A DNA stretch of 13,209 bases. Origin: an uncultured Thermoguttaceae bacterium (GTDB lineage Bacteria; Planctomycetota; Planctomycetia; Pirellulales; Thermoguttaceae). The position numbers and the translations under genes were made by a program. The stretch covers positions 1 to 13,209 of the forward strand of contig CAKVCP010000055.1 of assembly GCA_934725735.1 (NCBI GenBank), in the 5' to 3' direction. This document shows, piece by piece, positions 1-7,359 of the stretch. The first letter of the stretch is position 1; each line of letters starts with the position of its first letter. The notes below the pieces were generated by a model. That model was given only the letters and a program-made list of their open reading frames with translations. It searched no databases and was not told the origin of the DNA.

Positions 1-969
1 TACGTCCGACGCGACCGCCCCGCGCGAGCAGATCGTCGAACGCAACTCCGCCGCGATTCCGTGGAGCGCCGCCCCGCAACGCGCCGCTTCGTCGCACGTC
101 GCGCCCTGCGCCAAAAGCCCTAAAATGATTCCCGTGAGGACGTCCCCGCTACCCCCCGTCGCGAGGTTGGAATTTCCCGTCGCGTTCACGTTCACTATCG
201 CCTCGTTGAGACCGTCCTCTTCGGGGACGATCGACGCGATCACCGTCCCCGCTCCTTTGAGAAGAAGCGTCGCCTCGCAACGGGGGAAGAGGTCCGCGTA
301 CGAATCAAGCCAGTCCTTCGCCGCGACCAACCGCTCTTCAGGATCCGACGTCGGCTTGTACCCCGCGAGGCGGTGGAATTCGCCCGGATGCGGCGTGAAG
401 ACGCGCGGCCCCCTGGGACGCCGTCCGACAAAACGGCTTTCTCCGCCCCTCGAAAGAATTCCCGTCGCCGCGATCGCGTTGAGCGCGTCCGCGTCGACGA
501 CGACCGGCGTTTTCAGCTCGAAAAAGAGCTCCGTCACCAACCATTCGAGATCGTCGGATCGCCCGAGACCCGGCCCGATCGCAACCGCCGTCGCATCTTC
601 CGACAACTCCAAGATTTCGTCCTTCGCCTCGAATTTGAAACGCCCGTCGTCGTCGCAAGGGGCCGGTATCGTCGTGTATTCGCGTTCATACTGCGCGACG
701 ACTTCGAGAACCGAATTCGGCGTCACAAGTCGCGTCAGTCCCGCGCCCGTCGCGAGGGCCGCCGCCCCCGTGAGAGAAATCGCGCCCGTCATTCCGCGCG
801 ATCCGCCGGCGGCGAGCGCCACGCCGAAGGTTCCTTTGTGCGAAATGGAAGGGCGCTCGGGCAAAAGGGGGAGGGTACGCCAAAATTCGCTTCTTTCGCC
901 GACGCCGTCCTTTCGCGCCATTCGCTCAAATTCGCCGCGCGTCGCCGCGTCGGGAAGGTATGTTTCCAT
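1..969 (-). CDS. nnrD: ADP-dependent (S)-NAD(P)H-hydrate dehydratase (YjeF C-terminal / carbohydrate-kinase-like), 3' end cut by window edge
   Basis: The product dehydrates NADHX and NADPHX, damaged hydrated forms of the cofactors, back to NADH and NADPH using ADP; it is a cytosolic metabolite-repair enzyme. The 323 visible residues carry the family signatures in order: HKGTFG (44-49) leading into a GGSRGMTGA stretch (55-63), GAGLTRLVTP (75-84), GPGLG (132-136), VVDADALN (157-164), TPHPGEF (192-198), LLLKGAGT (235-242) and the catalytic-type loop ATGGSGDVLTG (270-280) with Asp276. The visible end, RGAVASDV, matches the usual C-terminal RGxxASD motif, so only a few codons should be missing. 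The ATG at 969-967 has GGGAG 8 nt upstream. Roughly 40 residues precede HKGTFG. Bifunctional homologues carry an epimerase domain (NnrE) at the N-terminus; none is present here, so the epimerase must be encoded elsewhere. It is divergent from the manC-like gene. Confidence 0.9.
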   Translation of the reverse strand, partial: METYLPDAATRGEFERMARKDGVGERSEFWRTLPLLPERPSISHKGTFGVALAAGGSRGMTGAISLTGAAALATGAGLTRLVTPNSVLEVVAQYEREYTTIPAPCDDDGRFKFEAKDEILELSEDATAVAIGPGLGRSDDLEWLVTELFFELKTPVVVDADALNAIAATGILSRGGESRFVGRRPRGPRVFTPHPGEFHRLAGYKPTSDPEERLVAAKDWLDSYADLFPRCEATLLLKGAGTVIASIVPEEDGLNEAIVNVNATGNSNLATGGSGDVLTGIILGLLAQGATCDEAARCGAALHGIAAELRSTICSRGAVASDV

Positions 970-983
970 TTCTGTGACTCCCG

Positions 984-992
984 TGCTATAAT
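984..992 (+). promoter_or_regulatory. extended -10 promoter for the manC-like gene
   Basis: TGCTATAAT has a perfect -10 hexamer (987-992) with the extended TG motif one base upstream. No good -35 is visible, which is typical of extended -10 promoters. Transcription would start near 999, about 120 nt before the start codon. The element lies just inside the 5' leader of the divergent nnrD gene. Confidence 0.4.
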
Positions 993-1076
993 CAGAGAGG
1001 CTGTTTGTCGATTCTCCGCCACGTAAAAGCGGGGATTCGTCGTCGCAAATAATTTCAGACGGCGAAACTTCCGTCC

Positions 1077-1105
1077 ATTATATTCCCATTACCGAACTTT
1101 GTCAC
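1077..1105 (-). promoter_or_regulatory. sigma-70 promoter for nnrD
   Basis: Read on the minus strand, this is GTGACA (1105-1100), a 17-bp spacer, then a perfect TATAAT (1082-1077). Transcription would start near 1070 and give a leader of about 100 nt before the ATG at 969. It is seen in sequence only; activity is inferred. Confidence 0.55.
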
Positions 1106-1120
1106 GAAGAGCGCGCGCTT

Positions 1121-2269
1121 ATGACCCTAACTTGCGAAAAATCTTCCGAAACCGAATTGCGCGACCCACTCTACGCCGTCGTGATGGCGGGTGGGCCCGG
1201 CTCGCGACTTTGGCCCGAGAGCCGTCCGTCGCGTCCGAAGCCCTTTTTGCCCCTCGCGCCCGACGGGAGGACGCTCATTGCGGCGACCCTTGAGCGGTTC
1301 GAGCCGCTTGTTCCTCGCGACAGGCGTTTCGTCGTCGCGGCGCGCGCGATGAAGGAGCTCTTTTTCGAGACGCTCCCCGATTTCGACGCGTCGCGCGTCC
1401 TCTTTGAGCCCGCGGCGCGCAATACGGCGCTCTGCGCGGCGTGGGGTGCGCTCGCCGTCGCTTCTTTCGACCCGAACGCGACGATGATCGTCGCCCCGTC
1501 GGACCACTGGATAGGCGGCGAAGAGGCGCTGCGGCGCGTTTTGGCGGACGCCGCGCGGCTTGTCGAAGAGGATCCGACGCGATTGGTTACCCTCGGCGTC
1601 GAACCGACCTATCCTGCGGAATGTTACGGGTATGTGGAGAAGGGAGGGGCGCTCGGGGGGGCGATCGAAGGATACGAGGTCGCGCAATTTCGGGAGAAAC
1701 CGTCGCGCGAGAGGGCGCAAGCGTTTCTTGAGACGAAGCGATTTTATTGGAACGCGGGGATCTTCGTATGGAAAGCGTCGCGATACCTTGACTTGCTCAA
1801 GAGGTTTGAACCGACGCTTGTCGAGACGCTCGAGACACTCGAAGCGCGCGTCCATATTTGCGCGAGCGAAGGGCGTCGCGTCGACGAAGACGCAGAGTTT
1901 ATCGATGCGTTCGCGAAGGGGAAGAGCGTGTCGATCGATTACGCGGTGTTGGAACGCGCGTCGAACGTCGTATTGGTTCCGGCGTCGAGTTTCGAGTGGA
2001 ACGACGTGGGAACGTTTGCGGAGTTGGAGCGCGTCGGGGCGACGGGGACGGCGTCGAGCGCGGTCGTGGAGGTCGACGGGTCGGGGAATTACGCGCGGAT
2101 CGTCGGGGACGCGGCGGGTCGGAAGAAGGTGGTGGCATTTTCGGGAGTTTCGGATCTTCTTGTGGTCGACGCTGGGGACGCGCTTTTGGTTGCTCAGAAA
2201 GGGGACGAAGAGGGGATGAAGCGTCTTGTGGCGCGTTTGAAAGAATTAGGTCTTTACGATCTTTTATGA
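1121..2269 (+). CDS. manC: mannose-1-phosphate guanylyltransferase (GDP-mannose pyrophosphorylase), ManC type
   Basis: The enzyme makes GDP-mannose from mannose-1-phosphate and GTP in the cytosol, feeding glycan, lipopolysaccharide or exopolysaccharide synthesis. Its 382 residues form a single nucleotidyltransferase domain without the C-terminal isomerase domain of the bifunctional ~480-residue ManC/AlgA proteins. Visible motifs are the nucleotide-binding signature AGGPGSRLWPESR followed by PKPFLPL (23-45), EPAARNTA (96-103), APSDHW (125-130, metal/sugar-phosphate site), FREKP (190-194, equivalent of the family FVEKP), WNAGIFVW (210-217), SIDYAVLE (271-278) and WNDVGTF (293-299). The ATG at 1121 has only a weak GAAGAG about 10 nt upstream. 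It appears monocistronic. A related nucleotidyltransferase such as a glucose-1-phosphate enzyme is less likely because WNAGIF and SIDYAVLE are typical of the mannose enzymes. Confidence 0.88.
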   Translation: MTLTCEKSSETELRDPLYAVVMAGGPGSRLWPESRPSRPKPFLPLAPDGRTLIAATLERFEPLVPRDRRFVVAARAMKELFFETLPDFDASRVLFEPAARNTALCAAWGALAVASFDPNATMIVAPSDHWIGGEEALRRVLADAARLVEEDPTRLVTLGVEPTYPAECYGYVEKGGALGGAIEGYEVAQFREKPSRERAQAFLETKRFYWNAGIFVWKASRYLDLLKRFEPTLVETLETLEARVHICASEGRRVDEDAEFIDAFAKGKSVSIDYAVLERASNVVLVPASSFEWNDVGTFAELERVGATGTASSAVVEVDGSGNYARIVGDAAGRKKVVAFSGVSDLLVVDAGDALLVAQKGDEEGMKRLVARLKELGLYDLL

Positions 2270-2362
2270 AAAAAGTAAGGTAAAATCGGTTTGAGTTTCC
2301 TGAAAAGGAGAATTTTTTAGAAAATTTTTTGAGAGAAAAAGCGGAGAGACAAGGTTTAATTT

Positions 2363-2387
2363 CCCCCTGAAAGTGGGGTTTTATTTT
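2363..2387 (+). terminator. weak candidate terminator after the manC-like gene
   Basis: CCCC (2363-2366) pairs with GGGG (2375-2378) around an 8-nt loop, followed by TTTTATTTT. The stem is only 4 bp, so this is much weaker than the other terminators in the window. Confidence 0.25.
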
Positions 2388-2568
2388 GCCAAAGAGTTTT
2401 TATACGGTCTATTTTTTGTATTTTTTTCAAGGAATATGAAAAAAGAGGGATAAAAATTCGAGTTTGATTCAACTGGGGGAAATTAAATGTCCGATACCAC
2501 TGGCACAGCCGTTAGCAGACTTAAAGGATTTAGTTTGCTACACCCCATTGGATGATTCAAGTGTAAAT

Positions 2569-2575
2569 AGAGGTG
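2569..2575 (+). promoter_or_regulatory. ribosome binding site that fixes the barrel-gene start
   Basis: AGAGGTG lies 11 nt upstream of the ATG at 2587, close to the consensus AGGAGGTG. Together with the signal peptide that begins at this ATG, it argues against the longer TTG start at 2464. Confidence 0.6.
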
Positions 2576-2586
2576 GGTACAAGACC

Positions 2587-4227
2587 ATGTCTCGAAGCAT
2601 CAAACTGATTATCGCGGGCCTTTGTTTAGCGTTCGCGACGACGTCAACCGCTTCTGCCCAAGTTTCGCAGATGCGTTTGTTTTCACCGTTCCCGGACGAT
2701 CAGTTCGGCGGCGGCGTTTATGAGCGTCAAGGCCTTTATGGTAGCATTGGCGCGGGTATTGTGAGCATTTCGCAGCCTTCCGATCAGATGGTCGGCAGCA
2801 CGAAGGGCGGTCAGCAGTATGTCACGAACGTCATACCGAACTTAACCTCCAATTCTTCGTCGACGACCTTCACCTACTCTCAGGTCGCCAACCAAATGTC
2901 GACCGCGCAGTTTCACGCCGACTGGGAGACCGCGACTGAATTCGTCATCGGAAATCAGCAAGGTCATCACTCTTGGGAAGTCAAGGGTACGGTCATCTCC
3001 CCGCAGCGTTGCGATTACGACGGCATCTACGGCGGTATCATTATCGAAGACCCCGCGGTCGTCAACGTGAACAACTACAACCTCAGCGGCGCGAGCGGAA
3101 ACTACTACGTCTGGACGGGCAACAGCTATCAGCTTCTCGACCAGCAGGGCTCCGGCAGCGTGAACCAAATCGGTCGCTTGTGGATGATCGTCGGCCTCGA
3201 CTCCGTCGGTTCCGGAAACGATTACAATAATAACAACAGCGGCAACAACCAGACGGGCAACACCGCCACGAATCGTTACGCGTTCGTCCCGATGCCGATC
3301 ACGTACGACTCCTTCCACCTGACTTCGAAGGTCAACACGTGGAGCGTCGAAGCGATGTACTCTTACAAGTTCCATCCCTTCCGCACCGGCACCCTTGAAG
3401 CTCTCGCGGGCGTTCGCTACACGCAGTTCGACGGCACGTTCAACTTCTTCGGTCACGCGAGTACGAAGAACGAATCGAGCTACTCGATTACGGAAGTTAG
3501 CATCTTGAACACGAACACGCAGGGTTCTGGAGACAACCAGCAGACGCAGACGTCGCAGTCTTACGGTTCGTACGACTTCAACTACTCGTCGAACCGCGGC
3601 GCGGACCTGGGTTACTCCGACTGGAACTTCGAAGCGGCGAACCATATCGTCGGTCCTCAAGTCGGCGCGCGCTACACGATTTACAACAATCGTTGGCGAT
3701 TCACCGGGGAAGGCAAATACTTCGCAGGCTTCAACCGTCAGAACATCTACGGTTACGGCACGCTTGGTTTGAAGCCGATGGCGGACTCCGCTTCGACCGG
3801 TTCGAACAACAGCAACAACAATAATAACAACAATAATAACAACAACAATAACAACAATAACAACAATAACAACAATAACAGCAGTGGCAGCAACTCGAAC
3901 AGCAACAACACCTCCGAAACGGGCGGTCTCCAGACCTACACGCCGATCGGAACCGTTGCGAACGCGTTCAACTACTCGAAGCATTACGACGCCTATACCA
4001 ACGGTATCGACGCGAAAGTAGAAGCGGCGTGGAACTGGACCGAAGCGATCGGTTTCAAGGTCGGGTATGAAATGCTCTACATGGACAACATCGCTCGCGC
4101 TACGGCTGTCAACGACTACCGCATCAACGAAGACGGCTCCGTCTTTGGCGTCAAGAAGAACAAGAAGGATCGCAACTTCGACACCTTCGTTCACGGCGTC
4201 ATGTTCACCCTCACGGTCAACCGTTGA
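2587..4227 (+). CDS. outer-membrane beta-barrel protein, Lpg1974/BBP7-like, with poly-asparagine loop
   Basis: This is probably a major porin-like protein of the outer membrane. From the ATG at 2587 the product has 546 residues. It begins with a signal peptide (MSRSIK, hydrophobic core LIIAGLCLAFA, cleavage around TASA-Q near residue 24). The mature part alternates short amphipathic strands rich in Tyr, Trp, Gly and Asn, for example WSVEAMYSYKF, EALAGVRYTQFDG, VGARYTIYNNRWRFTGEGKYFAGF and KVGYEMLYMDN. It ends in MFTLTVNR, an apolar alternating pattern fitting a final barrel strand. This layout resembles the planctomycete Lpg1974/BBP7 outer-membrane families; which of the two I cannot decide. 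Residues 410-431 are 22 consecutive Asn, flanked by Ser/Asn-rich sequence; a smaller Asn-rich loop lies near 214-225. Both probably form surface loops. The good RBS and an AT-rich upstream region suggest strong expression. Confidence 0.75.
   Translation: MSRSIKLIIAGLCLAFATTSTASAQVSQMRLFSPFPDDQFGGGVYERQGLYGSIGAGIVSISQPSDQMVGSTKGGQQYVTNVIPNLTSNSSSTTFTYSQVANQMSTAQFHADWETATEFVIGNQQGHHSWEVKGTVISPQRCDYDGIYGGIIIEDPAVVNVNNYNLSGASGNYYVWTGNSYQLLDQQGSGSVNQIGRLWMIVGLDSVGSGNDYNNNNSGNNQTGNTATNRYAFVPMPITYDSFHLTSKVNTWSVEAMYSYKFHPFRTGTLEALAGVRYTQFDGTFNFFGHASTKNESSYSITEVSILNTNTQGSGDNQQTQTSQSYGSYDFNYSSNRGADLGYSDWNFEAANHIVGPQVGARYTIYNNRWRFTGEGKYFAGFNRQNIYGYGTLGLKPMADSASTGSNNSNNNNNNNNNNNNNNNNNNNNNNSSGSNSNSNNTSETGGLQTYTPIGTVANAFNYSKHYDAYTNGIDAKVEAAWNWTEAIGFKVGYEMLYMDNIARATAVNDYRINEDGSVFGVKKNKKDRNFDTFVHGVMFTLTVNR
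3814..3879 (+). repeat. trinucleotide/9-bp microsatellite encoding 22 Asn
   Basis: The tract consists only of AAC and AAT codons. Its second half (3841-3876) is four perfect copies of the 9-bp unit AACAACAAT; the first half is less regular. All units are multiples of three, so changes in copy number would lengthen or shorten a loop without breaking the frame. Confidence 0.9.
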
Positions 4228-4500
4228 TCGAGCGTAACGAACGAACCTAACGAAGCGCCGCCTCCGCAACGGACGGCGACGCCTCTCTCAAGAATCTTCC
4301 CAACGACGTCGAACGCGAGCGATCGCGCTTGACGTCCGCGAATCGGGGAAGCGCCGACGATACCCGGCGAATCGATTCGCAAACCCTCAAAAGCCTCTTT
4401 TGAGTCATCCGACGTAGGGGACGCGTTCGCCTTCCATTTTAAGGCCAACACGGACAGAAGCTGGGAAGACGTTCCTCCTCCGCGTTCATAAGACCTAGCG

Positions 4501-4704
4501 CGTTCGTCGCCGAACGTTCATTAAGGCTGAGGAAATCACGTCGCTCCGCGGCGTCTTGCGCAGTCGCTTCTGCGCGATCTGTCCAAACAACAGACGACCA
4601 AAATCACAGCGACGTCCAATGGCGGGGTTCACCGTCCCTCAGGACGGGCTTGAACTAAAATGGCTTATTAGGAGCGCGACGGAAACGTCCGCTCCTTTTT
4701 TTTT
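4501..4704 (+). ncRNA. candidate structured RNA or long 3' UTR ending in an intrinsic terminator
   Basis: Between the barrel gene and the transporter gene lies a chain of perfect or near-perfect hairpins: CGTTCG/CGAACG (4501-4516), ACGTCGC/GCGGCGT with one wobble (4538-4554), GCGCAG/CTGCGC (4558-4575), TCTGT/ACAGA (4578-4594), and CCGTCC/GGACGG nested in GTTCA/TGAAC (4627-4655). It ends in the terminator at 4671-4704. No known RNA (RNase P, SRP, tmRNA, tRNA) is recognised from its core motifs. An open frame crosses the region but lacks coding character. It may be an independent small RNA, or the end of the barrel-gene mRNA, whose stop is about 270 nt upstream. No convincing promoter was found just upstream. 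Short hairpins also arise by chance in GC-rich DNA. Confidence 0.35.
4671..4704 (+). terminator. strong rho-independent terminator
   Basis: GGAGCG (4671-4676) pairs with CGCTCC (4690-4695), and GACG (4678-4681) with CGTC (4686-4689), around a GAAA loop. One C is bulged. Nine T follow directly (4696-4704). It is the only strong terminator between the barrel gene and the transporter gene. Confidence 0.85.
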
Positions 4705-4782
4705 ACCCGCGCGCGCATCTCCTCGACGCCTTGACGAACCGCGCTCGTCGTGCATAATAAAACACGTGATTTTTACTTATTT

Positions 4783-4810
4783 TTTACTGCGTTTATACGC
4801 AGGGTATAAA
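4783..4810 (+). promoter_or_regulatory. candidate promoter for the Na/Pi transporter gene, with inverted repeat in the spacer
   Basis: TTTACT (4783-4788), a 16-bp spacer and TATAAA (4805-4810) form a plausible sigma-70 promoter. The spacer is almost filled by a perfect inverted repeat, CTGCGT-TTAT-ACGCAG (4787-4802), which could be a repressor or activator site. A near-palindrome around CACGTG (4759-4773) lies just upstream. No clear Pho box is seen. The leader to the ATG at 5106 would be about 290 nt. Confidence 0.4.
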
Positions 4811-5105
4811 TTCGGCGAAACCTATTCGCCGTCCTCCTCCAGTTCAATGACGCGCTCTTTTCGCCTTTCCGCCGCTATTCAAAAAGGAAGCCTTGACGTT
4901 CCCAACGCCGAAGTTGGCTTCTTTGCGGTCGGCGACGCATTTTCTAGACGTCTATTGAACCACATGCGCGCCTTCGATCTTTTGGATTTGCGTTCTTATT
5001 TGCCGTCGCGTTTACCCTCGAATCAACGATTCTGTAAACGCGACGTCTTTTTTATGAACGCGTCCTCCAAATTCGAGCCGCGTCGCCCCTATCGGAGTCA
5101 GGCTG

Positions 5106-7277
5106 ATGAATGAAATGAACCCTTCCAACGATAATTCTTCCGACGATATAAGCTGTAAAACGAAGGGACGTCCGACGATCTTCTACGTTTCGGCGATCGT
5201 CGTCGCGTGCTGCGTCTTCGCCGCGTCCCTCGGCGTCTCCCTTCTCAGAGGGGAGGAAGAAAACGCGGCGAACGTCCCTGCGCAAAGCGCCGCCATTCCC
5301 TTTAAATGGCTCCCTGATTTGCGCGTTCTCAAAGGCGCGCCTCCTACCTCTCTCGATCTCTCCGCCGCCGTCAACCAGTTCCGCGACGAAGGAATGCTCG
5401 GAGATCCCGCGCCCGAGCTGGCGGACGTCGAACTTTCCCTCGTGACCGGCGGCGGCGACGTCGCGGACGCCTCTCTCGACGGTTCGCTCATTACCTTGTC
5501 GTGGAAGCCTGACTTCGTCGGTTCCGCCAACGTCGTCGTTTGCGCTCAGTCGAAGATCGATCCCGAGCAAAAAGCCTACCTTTCCTTCAAAGCGGAGAGC
5601 TGGACGCCCGACTATTGGGCGATCCTTCTTATCGTCGTGGGGGGCGGCGGACTCTTCCTATTAGGTATGAGACGCATGTCTGAGGGGTTGCAGGCGATGG
5701 CGGGCGCGAAACTGCGTCAGCTCATCTCCCTCTTTACGACGAATCGATTCATGGCGCTGGGCGTGGGCGTCTTCGTTACCTCTATCATCCAGTCGAGCAC
5801 CGCGTGTTCCGTCATGACTCTGGGGTTCGTCAATAGCGGCATGATGACCCTCTCGCAGGCGATCGGCGTCTTGATGGGCGCGAATATCGGAACGACCGCC
5901 ACCGGATGGATCTTCGCCATCAACGTCGGCGTTCTTGGACTCCCTCTCCTAGGGATCTCCGCGCTCTTCTATCTCTTCTGCAAGAAAGAAGGAGTGCGCA
6001 ATTTCGCGATGTTCGCCGTCGGCCTGGGCATGATTTTCTTCGGGCTCGAAACACTCAAAAACGGCCTCGCTCCCATCGCGGACTCCCCCGCGTTCACGGC
6101 GATCTTCAACGTCTTCTGCGCCGACACGCTCAAAGGCGCGCTCATGTGCGTCCTCATCGGGTGCTTCACGACCTTCCTCGTTCATTCCTCTTCCGTGATC
6201 CTCGCCGTGACGATCACCTTGACGATGCTCGGCGCCCTGAACCTCAACACCGCCGCCGCGATCGTCCTGGGAAGCAACATCGGAACGTCTCTGACCCCCC
6301 TCCTCGTCGCGATCGGAGCCCCTGCGACGACGCGCCGCGCCGCGTATTTCCACCTCGTCTTCAACACGATCGGCGTCACCTGGGTCATGTGCGTCTTCTT
6401 CCCCGTCTTGATTCCGTGCATTAACGCGATCGGTTCGACGCTCCATCTCGACGTTCCAGGCCGCGTCGCGCTAACGCACACCCTCTTCAACGTCGCCAAT
6501 ACGATCCTTTTCCTCCCCTTCGTCACGCCCCTCGCCTCGCTTCTAGAACGCTTCGTCGTCGACAAGGGGAACGCGAAGAAGACGGACTCGAAACTCAGCG
6601 AGTTCCTCGAAATGGAGCCCCCGATGGCGATCGAACGCTCTCGCACCGAAGTTCAGAATATGTTCAACGACTGCGTCCTCATGCTTGAAGATCTCAAAAC
6701 GTTGAAGGATTCCGAATTCGAAGACGAGCGCTGCGTTGCGAATATCTTCAAGATCGAAGACCGACTCGACGCCGTTCAGGACGACACGATCGATTTCGTG
6801 ACGCGCGTCGTCGGGCGAACGCAGTCCTCCGACGTTTCTCAAGAGGGTCGCGTGCAAGTTCGACTCGCGGAAGAGCTCGAAGAACTCGGCGACTACTTCG
6901 TCGCGATCGTGAAGTCAAACCTCAAAATCAAGAGGGAAGACAATCTCGAAATTCCCGATAGAATTTCCGACCTCCTCGACCTGAACTTCGACCTCGTTTT
7001 CGACTCTATGCAGTGGCTCTACCGCGCGTACTCCGAACGAAGAGGGCGCGACTTAGCCTCCGAAATGGAGGAACGACGCGAAGAATACGTGCGTAAGATC
7101 AAAGAGTTCCGACAGAAGCATATTGAGACGATGTTTACCGAAAAACTCGATCCGAAAGTCATCGTTGCGATCGATTATCAAGTCACCGCGTGGCGGCGAA
7201 TTTACGGGCACCTTCTCAATATCGCCGAGGCGATGGATCACGGGCGACGTCCGGCGGAGACGCAAGGAACGCACTGA
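5106..7277 (+). CDS. Na+/phosphate cotransporter family protein with N-terminal Ig/cadherin-like domain and C-terminal PhoU-like domain
   Basis: This inner-membrane transporter belongs to the bacterial NptA/YjbB group (PF02690), which moves phosphate with sodium; direction cannot be read from sequence. The 723 residues fall into: a membrane segment (about 24-47); an extracytoplasmic domain (about 65-150) with the LDLSAAV...DASLDGSLITLSWKPDFVGSANVVV pattern of Ig/cadherin-like repeats; and the transporter core (about 170-480) with two inverted halves. Half one has TSIIQSSTA (225-233) and GANIGTT (258-264); half two has FLVHSSSV (357-364) and GSNIGTS (389-395). A cytoplasmic, helical, charged PhoU-like domain follows (about 505-710). 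The core second motif normally reads QSSS; here Gln is His360 (codon 6183-6185). The ATG at 5106 has GGAG about 10 nt upstream. It is a single-gene unit with its own terminator. Family assignment is firm; the substrate is inferred. Confidence 0.9.
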   Translation: MNEMNPSNDNSSDDISCKTKGRPTIFYVSAIVVACCVFAASLGVSLLRGEEENAANVPAQSAAIPFKWLPDLRVLKGAPPTSLDLSAAVNQFRDEGMLGDPAPELADVELSLVTGGGDVADASLDGSLITLSWKPDFVGSANVVVCAQSKIDPEQKAYLSFKAESWTPDYWAILLIVVGGGGLFLLGMRRMSEGLQAMAGAKLRQLISLFTTNRFMALGVGVFVTSIIQSSTACSVMTLGFVNSGMMTLSQAIGVLMGANIGTTATGWIFAINVGVLGLPLLGISALFYLFCKKEGVRNFAMFAVGLGMIFFGLETLKNGLAPIADSPAFTAIFNVFCADTLKGALMCVLIGCFTTFLVHSSSVILAVTITLTMLGALNLNTAAAIVLGSNIGTSLTPLLVAIGAPATTRRAAYFHLVFNTIGVTWVMCVFFPVLIPCINAIGSTLHLDVPGRVALTHTLFNVANTILFLPFVTPLASLLERFVVDKGNAKKTDSKLSEFLEMEPPMAIERSRTEVQNMFNDCVLMLEDLKTLKDSEFEDERCVANIFKIEDRLDAVQDDTIDFVTRVVGRTQSSDVSQEGRVQVRLAEELEELGDYFVAIVKSNLKIKREDNLEIPDRISDLLDLNFDLVFDSMQWLYRAYSERRGRDLASEMEERREEYVRKIKEFRQKHIETMFTEKLDPKVIVAIDYQVTAWRRIYGHLLNIAEAMDHGRRPAETQGTH

Positions 7278-7327
7278 GCGCGTCTCTTCCAAGCGAACCG
7301 AACGACGGTCGAGCCGTCGCGTAAAAT

Positions 7328-7359
7328 AAGGACGCTTCTTCGCGAGCGTCCTTTTTTTT
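7328..7359 (+). terminator. rho-independent terminator of the transporter gene
   Basis: AAGGACGCT (7328-7336) pairs with AGCGTCCTT (7345-7353) around an 8-nt loop, running into eight T (7352-7359). It lies 50 nt after the transporter stop codon. Confidence 0.88.

Larger units (their letters stand above)
2270..2586 (+). other. AT-rich intergenic leader before the outer-membrane barrel gene
   Basis: This 317-bp gap is much richer in A and T than its flanks, with several T runs between 2389 and 2428. It probably holds the barrel-gene promoter, but I find no convincing -35/-10 pair; the best is TTCAAG (2426-2431) and GATAAA (2449-2454) with 17 bp between, a poor match. The reading frame of the barrel gene stays open back to a TTG at 2464. 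Those 41 extra residues precede a clear signal peptide and have no ribosome site, so the stretch is read here as untranslated leader. Confidence 0.4.
4228..5105. other. long gap without a convincing protein gene
   Basis: These 878 bp hold the hairpin cluster and terminator (4501-4704) and a candidate promoter (4783-4810). The first 270 bp after the barrel gene show nothing I recognise. An open frame from 4556 to 5113 would encode 185 residues, but it crosses the terminator, lacks a good ribosome site, has an Arg/Ser-rich composition like random frames in this DNA, and overlaps the transporter start. I do not call it a gene. Confidence 0.5.

Noticed and set aside
125..1026. Two long plus-strand frames (125-991 and 373-1026)
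   Set aside because: Both are antisense to nnrD, whose minus-strand translation carries every family motif; their own products are Arg/Ser-rich and featureless.
1127..1855. 242-codon minus-strand frame opposite the manC-like gene
   Set aside because: Arg-rich, no recognisable domain, fully antisense to a gene with all family motifs.
2842..4269. 475-codon open frame on the minus strand across the barrel gene
   Set aside because: It mirrors the plus-strand gene: the Asn repeat becomes a Val/Ile run and the rest is Arg/Val-rich. The plus strand has a signal peptide, barrel pattern and ribosome site, so this is a shadow frame kept open by codon bias.
4556..5113. 185-codon plus-strand frame before the transporter gene
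   Set aside because: It runs through a strong terminator and a candidate promoter, lacks a ribosome site and overlaps the transporter start in another frame.
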